The notes beneath the pieces are model-generated. The model ran no database searches. It was given only the letters and a program-made list of their open reading frames with translations, and was not told where the DNA came from. From contig JAEZIT010000026.1 in the NCBI GenBank assembly GCA_023436495.1, positions 1 to 45,453 of the forward strand: a stretch of 45,453 bases of DNA, written 5' to 3'. Positions 8,399-16,387 of this stretch are shown piece by piece (positions within the stretch are counted from its first letter, which is position 1; each line of letters begins with the position of its first letter). The stretch is from Acidobacteriota bacterium (GTDB taxonomy: Bacteria > Acidobacteriota > Blastocatellia > Pyrinomonadales > Pyrinomonadaceae). Both the position numbers and the translations under genes were made by a program.

Positions 8399-9253
8399 AT
8401 GCAAGTTTTACTCGCAAATGAATATGGTTTCTGCTTCGGCGTCGAACGCGCCGTTGAAATGGTCGAAGACGCGCTTGAGGCGGGCGACACTGTCCGTTCG
8501 CTCGGCCCCCTGATCCACAACGAACAGGAAATGCAGCGGCTCGGTTCGCATGGCGTTTCGACGATCAGCGAGCCGGTACAGATCGGCCGCGGCGAGACCG
8601 CTGTCATCCGAGCACACGGCGTAACGCCGCAGGTCCAAAAGGAGCTCGAAGAAAAAGCGTCGAAGGTCGTCGACGCGACTTGTCCTTTCGTCACGCGCGT
8701 GCAAAAGCTTGCCGCCCGCGCCGCTGAACAGGACCGCCATGTCATAGTGGTCGGCAGCCCCGATCACCCCGAAATGATCGGCGTAAAAGGTTACGCTCCC
8801 GACCACGCCTTTGTTATCCATGACGAGACCGAGGTCGATTCGCTGCCGCGGCTACGAAATCCACTTGTCGTTGCGCAAACTACCATTAAGGCAAAGACTT
8901 TCTTCGACACCGCCGAAGCGGTCAGGTCCAAAACCGATGACGAGGTACAAGTCGTAAATACCATTTGCTCGGCAACACGCGACCGCCAGGAAGCCGCGCG
9001 GGCTCTTGCGGGAATGGTCGATGCGTTCTACATTATCGGCGGACGCCACTCGTCGAACAGCGTTAAACTGCTTGCCGTTTGCCAGGAACAATGTGAACGT
9101 AGCTTCCTTATAGAAACTGAGGATGAGATCGATGCGGCTGATCTGAAGGGAGTAGAACGCGTTGGCGTTACGGCGGGTGCATCGACCCCCAATTGGTTGA
9201 TCGAAAAAGTAGTAAAACACCTCGAACGACTGGGCGAATCGGCCAACCAGTAG
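8399..9253 (+). CDS. ispH: 4-hydroxy-3-methylbut-2-enyl diphosphate reductase
   Basis: IspH (LytB) is the last enzyme of the MEP isoprenoid pathway; it reduces HMBPP to isopentenyl and dimethylallyl diphosphate using a [4Fe-4S] cluster. The 284-residue protein has the three cluster cysteines in NEYGFCFGVERAVE, VVDATCPFVTRVQ and VVNTICSATRDRQEAA. It also has the substrate-binding histidine motifs GPLIHNEQEMQRL and IRAHGV, and SSNSVKLL. The ATG at 8399 is preferred over a TTG at 8393. A TAGAAT element lies just upstream, and a strong terminator follows 12 bp after the stop. It may be transcribed alone. Confidence 0.96.
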   Translation: MQVLLANEYGFCFGVERAVEMVEDALEAGDTVRSLGPLIHNEQEMQRLGSHGVSTISEPVQIGRGETAVIRAHGVTPQVQKELEEKASKVVDATCPFVTRVQKLAARAAEQDRHVIVVGSPDHPEMIGVKGYAPDHAFVIHDETEVDSLPRLRNPLVVAQTTIKAKTFFDTAEAVRSKTDDEVQVVNTICSATRDRQEAARALAGMVDAFYIIGGRHSSNSVKLLAVCQEQCERSFLIETEDEIDAADLKGVERVGVTAGASTPNWLIEKVVKHLERLGESANQ

Positions 9254-9265
9254 ATCTCTTTCATC

Positions 9266-9307
9266 AAATGCAAAAAGCCGGAGCCATCGCTCCGGCTTTT
9301 TGCATTT
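9266..9307. terminator. Perfect bidirectional intrinsic terminator between ispH and the LysM gene
   Basis: A 19-bp perfect stem (9266-9284 with 9289-9307; arms AAATGCAAAAAGCCGGAGC and its complement) closes a 4-nt CATC loop. The GC-rich core is flanked by A5 on one side and T5 on the other, so it can terminate transcription from both convergent genes. Confidence 0.93.
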
Positions 9308-9321
9308 CGCTCATTGTGCGG

Positions 9322-10164
9322 TTACGGAATAATAAGCTGCTGCCCTACTTCAATGCTGCTCGGGCTTCTCAACTTATCGCGATTTGCCTCGTATATTTCC
9401 ATATAGCGGCGTGTTGTTCCATAGAACCGCTGGCTTATCTTACCTAGAGTATCCCCGGAGCGCACAACGTATGTGCGTCCGCCTGCGGGCACTTCGCCGC
9501 GATCGACCGTCTCGCCGCCTTCTCTGAATCTCGGCATCGAAACTGCTCGGTTCAGATATACGCCGAATTCCGTACCGGAGCGAACTTCAGCGTCCTCTCC
9601 CTTCGTCAGGCGTTCACCAAGAAGCCCCGCACCCGCGCCAAGCAGGCCGCCGATCAAAGCACCTTTACCGCCGCCGATCGCTGCACCAAGGATCGCACCG
9701 CCGGCACCGCCGCCGCCGATGAAGATGATCTTGCGGTTCTTCATCTTATCGCCGCTTGCCGTGCCTTCGTTGTCGCTCTTTGCGTCATCGCTCTGCAGGT
9801 CCGTCAATGATCCGTTTATGCTCCGCGAAACTCCGTTCGGAAGGCGAACCTGCGTAAAGCTGGCATCAATTTGACCCGGATCGCCGCCCTTTTTAGCGGG
9901 TTTCACTGAATTCACCCTGCCGGTGATCGTACTTCCGGTCGGGATCACCACTGTGCCGTTCGTCGAATACACCGGCTCCGTCACTGTCGTCGTAAATGTA
10001 TCGCCGACCCTCGCGGTCTTCGAGCTTATCGTTTCATTCATTCTTACACGGATGCGGGTGCCGCTCGCGACCGTGTAATTCTGTGCCAGTATCTCGGCGG
10101 CTCCGGCCGTCAACATCAGCACAAATAATGTCGTTAAAACGTTGATCTTGAAAATACTTTTCAT
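9322..10164 (-). CDS. Exported LysM-domain protein with glycine-zipper segment
   Basis: A 280-residue secreted protein. Residues 1-28 are a signal peptide (hydrophobic run ending near AEILAQ). A beta-rich region follows (GTRIRVRMNETISSKTARVG, VVIPTGSTITGRV), resembling the TrbI/VirB10-like domains seen in acidobacterial envelope proteins. A central glycine-rich helix (GGGGAGGAILGAAIGGGKGA) looks like a glycine zipper. The C-terminus is one LysM peptidoglycan-binding domain (YVVRSGDTLGKISQRFYG to VGQQLIIP). The ATG at 10164 has GGAGGA 5 nt upstream, better than the GTG at 10167. Likely an envelope protein; precise role unknown. Confidence 0.85.
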   Translation of the reverse strand: MKSIFKINVLTTLFVLMLTAGAAEILAQNYTVASGTRIRVRMNETISSKTARVGDTFTTTVTEPVYSTNGTVVIPTGSTITGRVNSVKPAKKGGDPGQIDASFTQVRLPNGVSRSINGSLTDLQSDDAKSDNEGTASGDKMKNRKIIFIGGGGAGGAILGAAIGGGKGALIGGLLGAGAGLLGERLTKGEDAEVRSGTEFGVYLNRAVSMPRFREGGETVDRGEVPAGGRTYVVRSGDTLGKISQRFYGTTRRYMEIYEANRDKLRSPSSIEVGQQLIIP

Positions 10165-10288
10165 CACTGTCCTCCAATTCTATCGACTGATAAAAACGCA
10201 CCCGGCCACAACTGGCTCGGAACGCGCACTATGATTGCCGCGTGTTCCGAATCGTTGTCCGATATCTGAATAATCCTTCTGTATTTAC

Positions 10289-10319
10289 TTGACATAGGAT
10301 ACCACTCCGGGTGTAGAAT
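10289..10319 (+). promoter_or_regulatory. Putative sigma-70-type promoter upstream of the DUF5658 gene
   Basis: TTGACA (10289-10294) and TAGAAT (10314-10319) are separated by 19 bp, a little long. The predicted start near 10326 would give a ~165-nt leader that contains the hairpin at 10415-10440. The rest of this 325-bp gap, 10165-10288, shows nothing further that I can identify. Confidence 0.45.
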
Positions 10320-10414
10320 CGTGAAAATTTTTTGTCGCAGAAAAATTCTGGAATCCGGGCCGATTAGTCGTTTATTCCGGCAGACAGTCTTTTTCATTTC
10401 ATTCACAAGTGGTC

Positions 10415-10443
10415 AAACCTCCGGATCGTTCCGGAGGTTTTGC
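10415..10443 (+). terminator. Terminator-like hairpin in the leader of the DUF5658 gene
   Basis: An 11-bp perfect stem (AAACCTCCGGA at 10415-10425, complement at 10430-10440) with a 4-nt TCGT loop runs into TTTTGC. It lies about 90 nt after the predicted start site and 50 nt before the start codon, so it may be an attenuator or the end of a short RNA. Confidence 0.6.
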
Positions 10444-10489
10444 TGCTTTAGGGCACGCGTTAAACAAGTTTTTTCAGAGGGTGGTCATA

Positions 10490-10855
10490 ATGCATATCTT
10501 CCAGCAGGTGGTTCTACTTTTCGGCCTGAATCTTCTTGATGCGCTTCTTACGATTGTCTGGGTCCGCAGTGGCGTTGCTACCGAAGGCAACCAATTAATG
10601 GCGACATTGCTCGATATCGGCAACGCCCCGTTCCTTCTTGTTAAGATCTTTATCGGCGCCGCTGCCGCATTCGTCCTTTTTAGATGGGGAAACATGAGGC
10701 TGGCTCGTTATGGCCTCGCGGCTGCTCTCGCCATTTACATCAGCCTGATGGGCATACATCTCCTCACCGGCCTTTCGGCCTTCGGCCTAGTTACCGATTC
10801 CACGATCGACGGCCTTGCTCACTGGACACAAAGCATTCTCGCGATCTTCGCCTGA
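10490..10855 (+). CDS. Small integral membrane protein, DUF5658-like
   Basis: A 121-residue membrane protein with three or four hydrophobic helices (about residues 3-22, 40-60, 66-88 and a weaker one near 105-120). The conserved-looking N-terminal stretch NLLDALLTIVWVRSGVATEG followed by NQLM matches the pattern I know for DUF5658 proteins, whose function is unknown. The ATG at 10490 has AGAGGG 8 nt upstream; an in-frame GTG at 10409 would begin inside the hairpin and is unlikely. It stands alone between an oppositely oriented LysM gene and htrA. Confidence 0.75.
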   Translation: MHIFQQVVLLFGLNLLDALLTIVWVRSGVATEGNQLMATLLDIGNAPFLLVKIFIGAAAAFVLFRWGNMRLARYGLAAALAIYISLMGIHLLTGLSAFGLVTDSTIDGLAHWTQSILAIFA

Positions 10856-10938
10856 AGTCTCGCTAAACAGCACGCCTTCACCCATCTCAGTTCGGAAACA
10901 AACGCGACGACGCCGTTGTATTTGTTCCTGCAACGATA

Positions 10939-10947
10939 TGTTAAAAT
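10939..10947 (+). promoter_or_regulatory. Extended -10 promoter of the HtrA gene
   Basis: TGTTAAAAT is an extended -10 (TGn-TAAAAT). A start near 10954 gives a ~43-nt leader containing AGAGGAAA at 10983-10990, a proper ribosome binding site for ATG 10997. Confidence 0.5.
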
Positions 10948-10996
10948 TTCTGCATCAAACTCTTGCAATTTATATCTGAGAAAGAGGAAATTTCAC

Positions 10997-12193
10997 ATGC
11001 CCAATAGCTCCGTATATCAATTATCAGCTCGTCAGATCTTGGTTCTGGCTTTTGCGACGGCGATCGTTGCAATTGGGGCCACCGCAATACTTTTCTTCTC
11101 GGTTGGATCATGGAAACCCAGCGGCCCTGCAAATATAGCGCTCGCTGAATCCGCCCCGGCCGGTATCTCCGATCCGCAGACAGCCAACGACGAACAGAAC
11201 AGTATCGAGGTCTACAGGACCATCTCGCCCGGCGTAGCATTTATCAATACCACGTCATATACGCAGGATTGGTGGGGCGACGTTCAGGAAGGCAAAGGCA
11301 ACGGTTCTGGTTCTGTGATCGATTCGAATGGGTACATCCTGACCAACAACCACGTGGTTGAGAATGCACAAAAGGTAACGGTCAGTTTCGGCGGTGAGAA
11401 TGTTTATCCGGCCAAGGTTGTCGGACGCGACCCCGACACTGATTTGGCCGTGATCAAGATCGACCCGCCTGCCGGCGGCCTGACCGTTGTACCGCTCGGC
11501 GATTCTGACAAACTTCTCGTCGGGCAGAAGGTGCTTGCAATCGGCAATCCATTCGGTCTCGACCGCACACTTACGACGGGTGTGATATCGGGGCTGCAGC
11601 GCCCGATCAGAGCGCGAAACAATCGTCCGATCGATGCTGCCATTCAGACCGACGCATCGATCAATCCCGGAAATTCGGGCGGTCCGCTTCTCGACAAATA
11701 TGGGCGGATGATCGGTATCAACTCGCAGATCCTCTCGCCCGCCGGTGGTTCCGTCGGTGTCGGTTTCGCGATCCCGGTCAATACCGCAAAACGGGTTATT
11801 CCGCAGTTGATAGAATTTGGTGAGGTTCGTCGGCCTAAGCTCGGCGCGGTACTTTATCCGGTCGATCAGCTGAATTCCCAGGGAATGCGTCTGCCGGTTC
11901 AGCAGGGCCTCTTGGTCCGTACCGTGATGCCGGGCGGCGCGGCAGAATCCGCTGGCCTTCGCGGCCTGCAGCAGGATCAGGCTGGGTTTGCACTCGGCGA
12001 TATCATTACCAAGATCGAGGGCGAACCAATGAACAATCTCGATGATCTCTATCGTTTCTTAGACAAGCGACAGATCGGTCAGACCATTCAGGTCGAGGTG
12101 TTCCGCAATGGGCGGACGTCGAACGTTCCGCTTAGGTTGACAGCTTCGCAGTCCGACGGACGGCCGGCTACGCGGCGCAGCTTCCAGGAATAA
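10997..12193 (+). CDS. HtrA/DegP-type S1C serine protease with PDZ domain
   Basis: A 398-residue trypsin-like protease of the HtrA family, acting in envelope protein quality control. Residues ~13-37 are a single membrane anchor (LVLAFATAIVAIGATAILFF). The triad is complete: His119 in LTNNHVVENA, Asp149 in DPDTDLAVIKI and Ser227 in NPGNSGGPLLD. One PDZ domain occupies about residues 280-390 (GLLVRTVMPGGAAESAGL, LGDIITKIEGEPMNNLDDLY). The ATG at 10997 is chosen over upstream in-frame starts because AGAGGAAA sits 6 nt before it. A terminator follows within 15 bp of the stop, so the gene is probably monocistronic. Confidence 0.94.
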   Translation: MPNSSVYQLSARQILVLAFATAIVAIGATAILFFSVGSWKPSGPANIALAESAPAGISDPQTANDEQNSIEVYRTISPGVAFINTTSYTQDWWGDVQEGKGNGSGSVIDSNGYILTNNHVVENAQKVTVSFGGENVYPAKVVGRDPDTDLAVIKIDPPAGGLTVVPLGDSDKLLVGQKVLAIGNPFGLDRTLTTGVISGLQRPIRARNNRPIDAAIQTDASINPGNSGGPLLDKYGRMIGINSQILSPAGGSVGVGFAIPVNTAKRVIPQLIEFGEVRRPKLGAVLYPVDQLNSQGMRLPVQQGLLVRTVMPGGAAESAGLRGLQQDQAGFALGDIITKIEGEPMNNLDDLYRFLDKRQIGQTIQVEVFRNGRTSNVPLRLTASQSDGRPATRRSFQE

Positions 12194-12205
12194 AGAATTA
12201 TCGGT

Positions 12206-12236
12206 AAGGCGGCTGCGCGATCGCGGCCGCCTTTTT
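12206..12236 (+). terminator. Intrinsic terminator of the HtrA gene
   Basis: AAGGCGGC (12206-12213) pairs with GCCGCCTT (12226-12233) and the right arm runs into T5. The loop itself contains the palindrome CGCGATCGCG. Confidence 0.85.
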
Positions 12237-12246
12237 GCGCTTATTT

Positions 12247-12486
12247 ATGAAGGAACTCAAAAGATTTTATAACGACGGCCTGGGCTGGGTCTGCAAAGAA
12301 TGTGAACGCGAATTGTCTCCTGAAGACGATGGCGGTGAAACTCATTCCCGACTTTTACGTGAAGGCGAATCCGAAGGAAAAGCTCCTCGCCTGACCCACG
12401 TCGCGTTGGCCAAATGGACGGACAGCTCAAGGACCTCACTTATCTGTCCTCGCTGCGGGATCACGGAAGCCGCGAATGGCCGATAG
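12247..12486 (+). CDS. Small zinc-ribbon-like protein
   Basis: A 79-residue protein with two CxxC knuckles, WVCKECERE near residues 14-20 and LICPRCGITEA near the C-terminus, separated by ~45 residues. This spacing suits one zinc-ribbon site. I do not recognise the family. The central part is hydrophilic and charged (SPEDDGGETHSRLLREGESE). The ATG at 12247 lies only 11 nt after the T-tract of the preceding terminator, so it needs its own start or read-through; no ribosome binding site is evident. The stop lies 24 nt before the IMPase-family gene. Confidence 0.7.
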   Translation: MKELKRFYNDGLGWVCKECERELSPEDDGGETHSRLLREGESEGKAPRLTHVALAKWTDSSRTSLICPRCGITEAANGR

Positions 12487-12494
12487 ATCGAGTG

Positions 12495-12503
12495 TGCTAA
12501 ATT
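12495..12503 (+). promoter_or_regulatory. Extended -10 giving a leaderless start (IMPase-family gene)
   Basis: TGCTAAATT (TGn plus TAAATT) ends 7 nt before ATG 12511. It overlaps the region just after the zinc-ribbon stop codon. No purine-rich site precedes the ATG. Confidence 0.45.
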
Positions 12504-12510
12504 AGAATCG

Positions 12511-13365
12511 ATGCTGGAAAAAGAACTGGACCTCGCTCTGAAACTCGCCCGCTCGGCAGGAAAGACAATTCTCGATCACTACAAGCACGATATAGTCGCC
12601 GAAGAAAAACTCGGCGTCGACAATTACTACGAGCCCGTAACCGAAACCGACCGTGCCGCAAGCAGGATCATCGTGGACGGCCTCGCTGCATCCTTTCCCG
12701 TAGACGCCATACTTTCTGAAGAGGAATTCGACGATCCGACGCATCGTCTGTCAAAGCAGCGCGTGTGGATAATCGACCCGATCGACGGCACAGCCGGATA
12801 TGTCGAAAAGAACGGTGATTTCGCTGTTCAGATCGGTCTTGCGGACAACGGCGTTCCGATCCTCGGTGTTGTTTATATTCCCGTGCCCGACCTTATGTAT
12901 TACGCCGTGAAGGGCAGCGGCGCGTTCGTCATAAAGCAATCGGCTGAAACCGAGCGATTGCTGGTCTCCGATACATCCGATTATTCGGAGGTCCGTCTCG
13001 CCGTCTCTCGTCACCACCGAAGCTCCAAAACTTCCCGCATCTCATCCGAACTCGGTATCCGTACAGAGGTCCGGCGCGGCTCAGTAGGACTCAAGATCGG
13101 GCTTATCGCTGAACAGATATGCGACATGTACATTCACCTGTCGCCTCGCTCCAAGATCTGGGATACCTGCGGCCCGCAGGTAATTGTCGAAGAGGCCGGC
13201 GGACGCTTGACGGATCTGTTCGGCCGCCCGATCCGCTACGACCTCGAGAATCTCCAAAACCATAACGGCATCCTGGCGTCCAACCTTAACTTGCATGACC
13301 GCACCGTCCGACGTTTGGCCCCGCTGCTAGCGAGCTTTGGCAGAAAGCCTGTGGAAATCCGATAA
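12511..13365 (+). CDS. Inositol monophosphatase family protein (SuhB/CysQ-like phosphatase)
   Basis: A 284-residue Mg2+-dependent, Li+-sensitive-type phosphatase. The metal site is visible as ETDRAAS, LSEEEF (residues ~69-73), the signature WIIDPIDGTAGYVEKNGDFA (residues ~86-105, with Asp89 and Asp92) and, near the C-terminus, KIWDTCGPQVIVEEAGGRLT. The substrate could be 3'-phosphoadenosine 5'-phosphate (CysQ), inositol phosphate or a similar sugar phosphate. The C-terminal IWDTCGPQVIVEEAGG form leans towards the nucleotidase branch, but this is not decisive. No sulfate-assimilation gene is nearby. Confidence 0.85.
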   Translation: MLEKELDLALKLARSAGKTILDHYKHDIVAEEKLGVDNYYEPVTETDRAASRIIVDGLAASFPVDAILSEEEFDDPTHRLSKQRVWIIDPIDGTAGYVEKNGDFAVQIGLADNGVPILGVVYIPVPDLMYYAVKGSGAFVIKQSAETERLLVSDTSDYSEVRLAVSRHHRSSKTSRISSELGIRTEVRRGSVGLKIGLIAEQICDMYIHLSPRSKIWDTCGPQVIVEEAGGRLTDLFGRPIRYDLENLQNHNGILASNLNLHDRTVRRLAPLLASFGRKPVEIR

Positions 13366-13505
13366 AGCTTGAGAATCAGCGAAATAGTTAGCGATTTTCC
13401 ACAATTGTATGCCTCCATACTTACATACCTAAGGAATGGGCTGACAATAGTTTCATTCAGTTCACAACTGAAATTACTTGAACATAACCTCATGCTCCTC
13501 GCATT

Positions 13506-13552
13506 TGCGGACGCGGTTGTCTTGGTGATATCTGCGTCCGCAGCGACTTTTT
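13506..13552 (+). terminator. Terminator-like hairpin downstream of the IMPase-family gene
   Basis: A 9-bp perfect stem (TGCGGACGC at 13506-13514, complement at 13534-13542) with a 19-nt loop, followed six nt later by T5. It lies 140 bp after the IMPase stop. Confidence 0.55.
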
Positions 13553-13570
13553 AAAAGCCCGTGTGCGCAT

Positions 13571-13609
13571 AAAAAAATCCCCGATAGATAACACGGATAT
13601 CCACCGGGG
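13571..13609 (-). terminator. Minus-strand terminator
   Basis: CCCCG (13579-13583) pairs with CGGGG (13605-13609); on the minus strand the hairpin is followed by A and T7. The loop contains a GGATATCC palindrome. It lies 180 bp beyond the radical SAM terminator, so it probably serves another transcript. Confidence 0.5.
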
Positions 13610-13740
13610 TATGCTCTGTCCGAAAGCCTGCCGAAGCCTTCGGACCGTGCGTACGGCTCAGAATAAGGAAGCGCGCCTATTGCATGAGCCAATCGTTTTG
13701 TTGATGAGCTAGTTTAGAAAGTTTTAACCAGAGCCGTATG
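13571..13740 (-). ncRNA. Candidate structured small RNA ending in a T-tract terminator
   Basis: Read on the minus strand, the stretch has a closing stem (13731-13738 with 13652-13659, 8 bp), then a 7-bp hairpin (13639-13645 with 13618-13624, GTCCGAA/TTCGGAC). It ends in a CCCCG/CGGGG hairpin (13605-13609 with 13579-13583) running into T7 at 13577-13571. Three ordered stems plus a terminator suggest a ~170-nt transcript. I found no clear promoter and no match to RNase P, tmRNA, SRP or 6S RNA. Confidence 0.28.
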
Positions 13741-13791
13741 TCATTCAGCGTACCGTACTTACAAAAAGGTTGCGACTTACCGAGGCAATAG

Positions 13792-13821
13792 AAAAGCCGG
13801 CTCGCAATATGCATAGCCGGC
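13792..13821 (-). terminator. Terminator of the radical SAM gene
   Basis: GCCGGCT (13796-13802) pairs with AGCCGGC (13815-13821); on the minus strand a T4 run follows. It is 34 bp beyond the stop codon of the radical SAM gene. Confidence 0.75.
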
Positions 13822-13854
13822 CATAATATATACAGGTCGTACTTATTTGCGAAT

Positions 13855-15420
13855 TTAATCCGAAGTCGGCGTTGAAGCTGCTATCGGTACTCCGTTCCGT
13901 CGCCGTTTTGCTGCGCGTCGCCAAGTTGCAAACCCTTCGCGGGTGAGTTCAAAGATAGTTCTCCGATTCTGAAATAGGAGTTTTAACCATGCGCTTCGGC
14001 TCATTTGCGGAAAGTAAATTCCGCGAAAGAACATGCGTGCAACGAAATGGCCGATGCGTGTTTCTATCGGTGCATTCGCCAAGAGTTTCATTGCTTGGTA
14101 ATTACGTTCGGGGCCGTACGACCGGGACCAAGCCGAAAACGTCTCCGCTTTCGCCTCTTCGATCGTCATCTTCAGCGGATCATGGGCCATAACAAATGGG
14201 GCAAAATCGAGCCAGTGCTTTGGCCGCTGCAGCCTGCCCGAATCCTGAAGGCGTTTATATAGTGGAGTCGCCGGAAACGGAGTCAATTGTCCGAAGACCG
14301 GCAAGCCGGGCGACCATTTTTCGATCTCGTCGACCGTCCGATCTGCCACCCCGACCGTGTCATTGTCCATTCCAAAAATGAACGATGTGATCGCGTAGAT
14401 ATTTCGCCGGGCGAGCCCGTCGAGCACAGCCTTATAATTGGCAGGCTTCGAAAAATTCTTGTTGACGTCGGCCATGTTCGCCGGATCGATGGATTCCATA
14501 CCTATAAAGATCCATTTACCTCCGGCTTCGGCGATCAGGTCCACCAACTCATCGTCACCGAGCAGATTCGCGCTGATCTGTGCCACCCACGGCAACTGCG
14601 CATCTGCTGCAATGATCTCGCGAAGCAGACCTTTCAGCCGCTTCTTGTTTATCGCAAGGTTATCGTCAATAAAGAACACAGCGACCTGGCCTTTCTCTTT
14701 GCGTGCCCGCGCCTTTAGCCGCAGCAACTCCTCAATGACGCTCTCGTTTGTCCGAAACCGTATAGAATCACCGAAAAATCCTGTCACCGTGCAGAATTCG
14801 CAGCCGTACGGGCATCCGCGGCCGGTCTCGATCGGCACGACAAAGAACTTGCCCCAGCCGGTTCCCATTTTTGAAAGCATCGGCCGGAACATCGGCGGCA
14901 CAAGGCTGAATTGGTCAAGGTCGAGCGATTCCCAGGGAATATTCGGATAAGGCTGCAGGCTAGGCTTCTTATCGTTGCCCTTCTCATCGACCTGTGGCGT
15001 ATAAACTTCCTTCAGCTCACCGTTTGCCGCATCGCGCACCATTTGTGGCCAAGTCTCGTCAGCTTCGCCGAGAGCCACGGCATCCGCGTGACGCGGACCG
15101 CCGTCTTTGCCGAGCGCTTCGTCCGGGCATTCGGTGACGTGCGGCCCGCCCATAACCACCTTAAATCCTGCATCGCGGAGTGCATCCGCAACTCTGTAAG
15201 CACGGGCGATCATCCTGGTCATTGCCCCGATCCCGATCAAGCCGATCTCTTCCTTTCGGCAGAATTCGACCAGTTCTTCGCTCGACATCGCCTTGGCATT
15301 GCCGTCGATCAGCAGGACTTCGTGTCCGTCCGGAGTGATCGACTGAAGAAGGAACATCCACAGGTGAGGCATGAAATTGCGCGTCACGCCATTGTCTGGG
15401 TTATACAGTAATATTTTCAT
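13855..15420 (-). CDS. B12-binding-domain radical SAM protein
   Basis: A 521-residue cobalamin-dependent-type radical SAM enzyme. Residues ~1-150 form a Rossmann-like B12-binding domain (MKILLYNPDNG, VVMGGPHVTECPDEALG), here without the canonical DxHxxG lower-ligand motif, as is usual in this class. The radical SAM core has the cluster motif GRGCPYGCEFC (CxxxCxxC) at about residues 205-215, then FIDDNLAINKKR and FIGMESIDPANMADVNK. The C-terminal ~120 residues are helical and basic (ARMFFRGIYFPQMSRS). Related proteins act on lipids, tetrapyrroles or hopanoids; the substrate here is unknown. The gene seems to be a single unit. Confidence 0.88.
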   Translation of the reverse strand: MKILLYNPDNGVTRNFMPHLWMFLLQSITPDGHEVLLIDGNAKAMSSEELVEFCRKEEIGLIGIGAMTRMIARAYRVADALRDAGFKVVMGGPHVTECPDEALGKDGGPRHADAVALGEADETWPQMVRDAANGELKEVYTPQVDEKGNDKKPSLQPYPNIPWESLDLDQFSLVPPMFRPMLSKMGTGWGKFFVVPIETGRGCPYGCEFCTVTGFFGDSIRFRTNESVIEELLRLKARARKEKGQVAVFFIDDNLAINKKRLKGLLREIIAADAQLPWVAQISANLLGDDELVDLIAEAGGKWIFIGMESIDPANMADVNKNFSKPANYKAVLDGLARRNIYAITSFIFGMDNDTVGVADRTVDEIEKWSPGLPVFGQLTPFPATPLYKRLQDSGRLQRPKHWLDFAPFVMAHDPLKMTIEEAKAETFSAWSRSYGPERNYQAMKLLANAPIETRIGHFVARMFFRGIYFPQMSRSAWLKLLFQNRRTIFELTREGFATWRRAAKRRRNGVPIAASTPTSD

Positions 15421-15525
15421 CTAAGAAATTTGAGAGTTCGACCGCGTTAATGGATTCGATATTCCCGTCGGCGACGGGCAAATTGGAGAGTCCGTATACA
15501 GTTTGTCACGGATGGCCCGATTTTC

Positions 15526-16335
15526 CTAGCGCAAAAATATCTTGCGAACCAAAGCGAAGAACGGCCGGTCGGGCAGCAGGCGCCGCGCGTCCAGCAATCC
15601 TTTGGTGTTCACCCCATATCGAAGCTTGTTTGACCCGTCGGTCACTGCGTCATAGATTGCTTGCGCAACGACCGTACCGTCAGGTGCCGTCGCGCCGGAT
15701 TCGTCCATGAATGCCATGAACCGCCCGAACCGCTCATCGTAAGCTGTCAGCCCTTCGCGCCTGGCGACATCTTGTGAACGGCTGTAGAAATCCGTCTTGA
15801 TCGGTCCCGGTTCTATTAGTTTCACGCGAATGTTGAACGGCTGAAGCTCGTATTGAAGTGATTCCGTGAAACCTTCGACCGCGAATTTCGACGCAATGTA
15901 TAAGCTCGAAAAGGGCAAAGCCGCCCGTCCACCGATCGATGAAAGATTAACGATCGTTCCGCGCTTTCTCCCTCGAAAATACGGGATCATTTCACGACAG
16001 ACACTCATTACACCCAATAGATTCGTCTCAAGCTGTTTTTCTATCTGTTCGTTCGTCGCTGCTTCGAACGGGCCTAACAGGCCGTAGCCTGCGTTGTTCA
16101 CGACCGCATCGATGGCGCCAAATTTTTCGATCGCATCTTTGACCGCGCCGCGGACCGAATCGGCATCTGTGACGTCGAGACGCAGGCATTCAATGTCCGC
16201 GATCTTTTGCAGGTCTGCGGCCTCTTCCGGCCTACGCATTGTCGCGGCGACCTTCCAGTTCTTTGCCTGAAAAAGCTTTGCGGTCTCGCGTCCGATACCG
16301 CTTGATGCTCCCGTTATCAATACGACCTTTTCCAT
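15526..16335 (-). CDS. Short-chain dehydrogenase/reductase
   Basis: A 269-residue classical SDR. The NAD(P)-binding motif TGASSGIGRE is at residues ~8-17, NNAGYG at ~85, the catalytic serine in NLSSIGGRAALP and the YxxxK pair in YIASKFAVEGF. PGPIKTDFY completes the cofactor-binding set. The basic residue pattern after the first strand (MRRPEE) suggests NADP preference, but weakly. The substrate is unknown. It shares a 67-bp divergent promoter region with the SbcD-like gene, where both genes have GTTAGAnT elements directly before the start codon. Confidence 0.9.
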   Translation of the reverse strand: MEKVVLITGASSGIGRETAKLFQAKNWKVAATMRRPEEAADLQKIADIECLRLDVTDADSVRGAVKDAIEKFGAIDAVVNNAGYGLLGPFEAATNEQIEKQLETNLLGVMSVCREMIPYFRGRKRGTIVNLSSIGGRAALPFSSLYIASKFAVEGFTESLQYELQPFNIRVKLIEPGPIKTDFYSRSQDVARREGLTAYDERFGRFMAFMDESGATAPDGTVVAQAIYDAVTDGSNKLRYGVNTKGLLDARRLLPDRPFFALVRKIFLR

Positions 16336-16342
16336 CGCTGAT

Positions 16343-16351
16343 AATCTAACA
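16343..16351 (-). promoter_or_regulatory. Extended -10 giving a leaderless start (SDR gene)
   Basis: On the minus strand TGTTAGATT (16351 to 16343) ends 7 nt before the SDR ATG at 16335. It mirrors the divergent element at 16388-16396. Confidence 0.5.
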
Positions 16352-16387
16352 CGAACGGGCGCCCCATCCGCAACACCCTTTTACTTA

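Larger units (their letters stand above)
13366..13854. other. 489-bp intergenic region with structured elements but no convincing gene
   Basis: The gap between the IMPase-family gene (+) and the radical SAM gene (-) contains one plus-strand and two minus-strand terminator-like hairpins and a long inverted repeat (13651-13659 with 13731-13739), listed separately. Open frames of 61-72 codons exist on both strands but have no family resemblance and no ribosome binding site. Confidence 0.7.

Noticed and set aside
10164..10406. 80-codon frame on the minus strand upstream of the LysM gene
   Set aside because: It ends over the ribosome binding site and start codon of the LysM gene, crosses the divergent promoter region, and has no family resemblance.
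13369..13554. 61-codon plus-strand frame after the IMPase-family gene
   Set aside because: No ribosome binding site, runs through a terminator hairpin and has no family resemblance.
13640..13740. Resemblance of GTACGGCTC/GAGCCGTAT to group II intron domain V
   Set aside because: The two halves are 70 nt apart in the wrong order for domain V on the plus strand, the catalytic triad context and GNRA loop are missing, and there is no reverse transcriptase frame.
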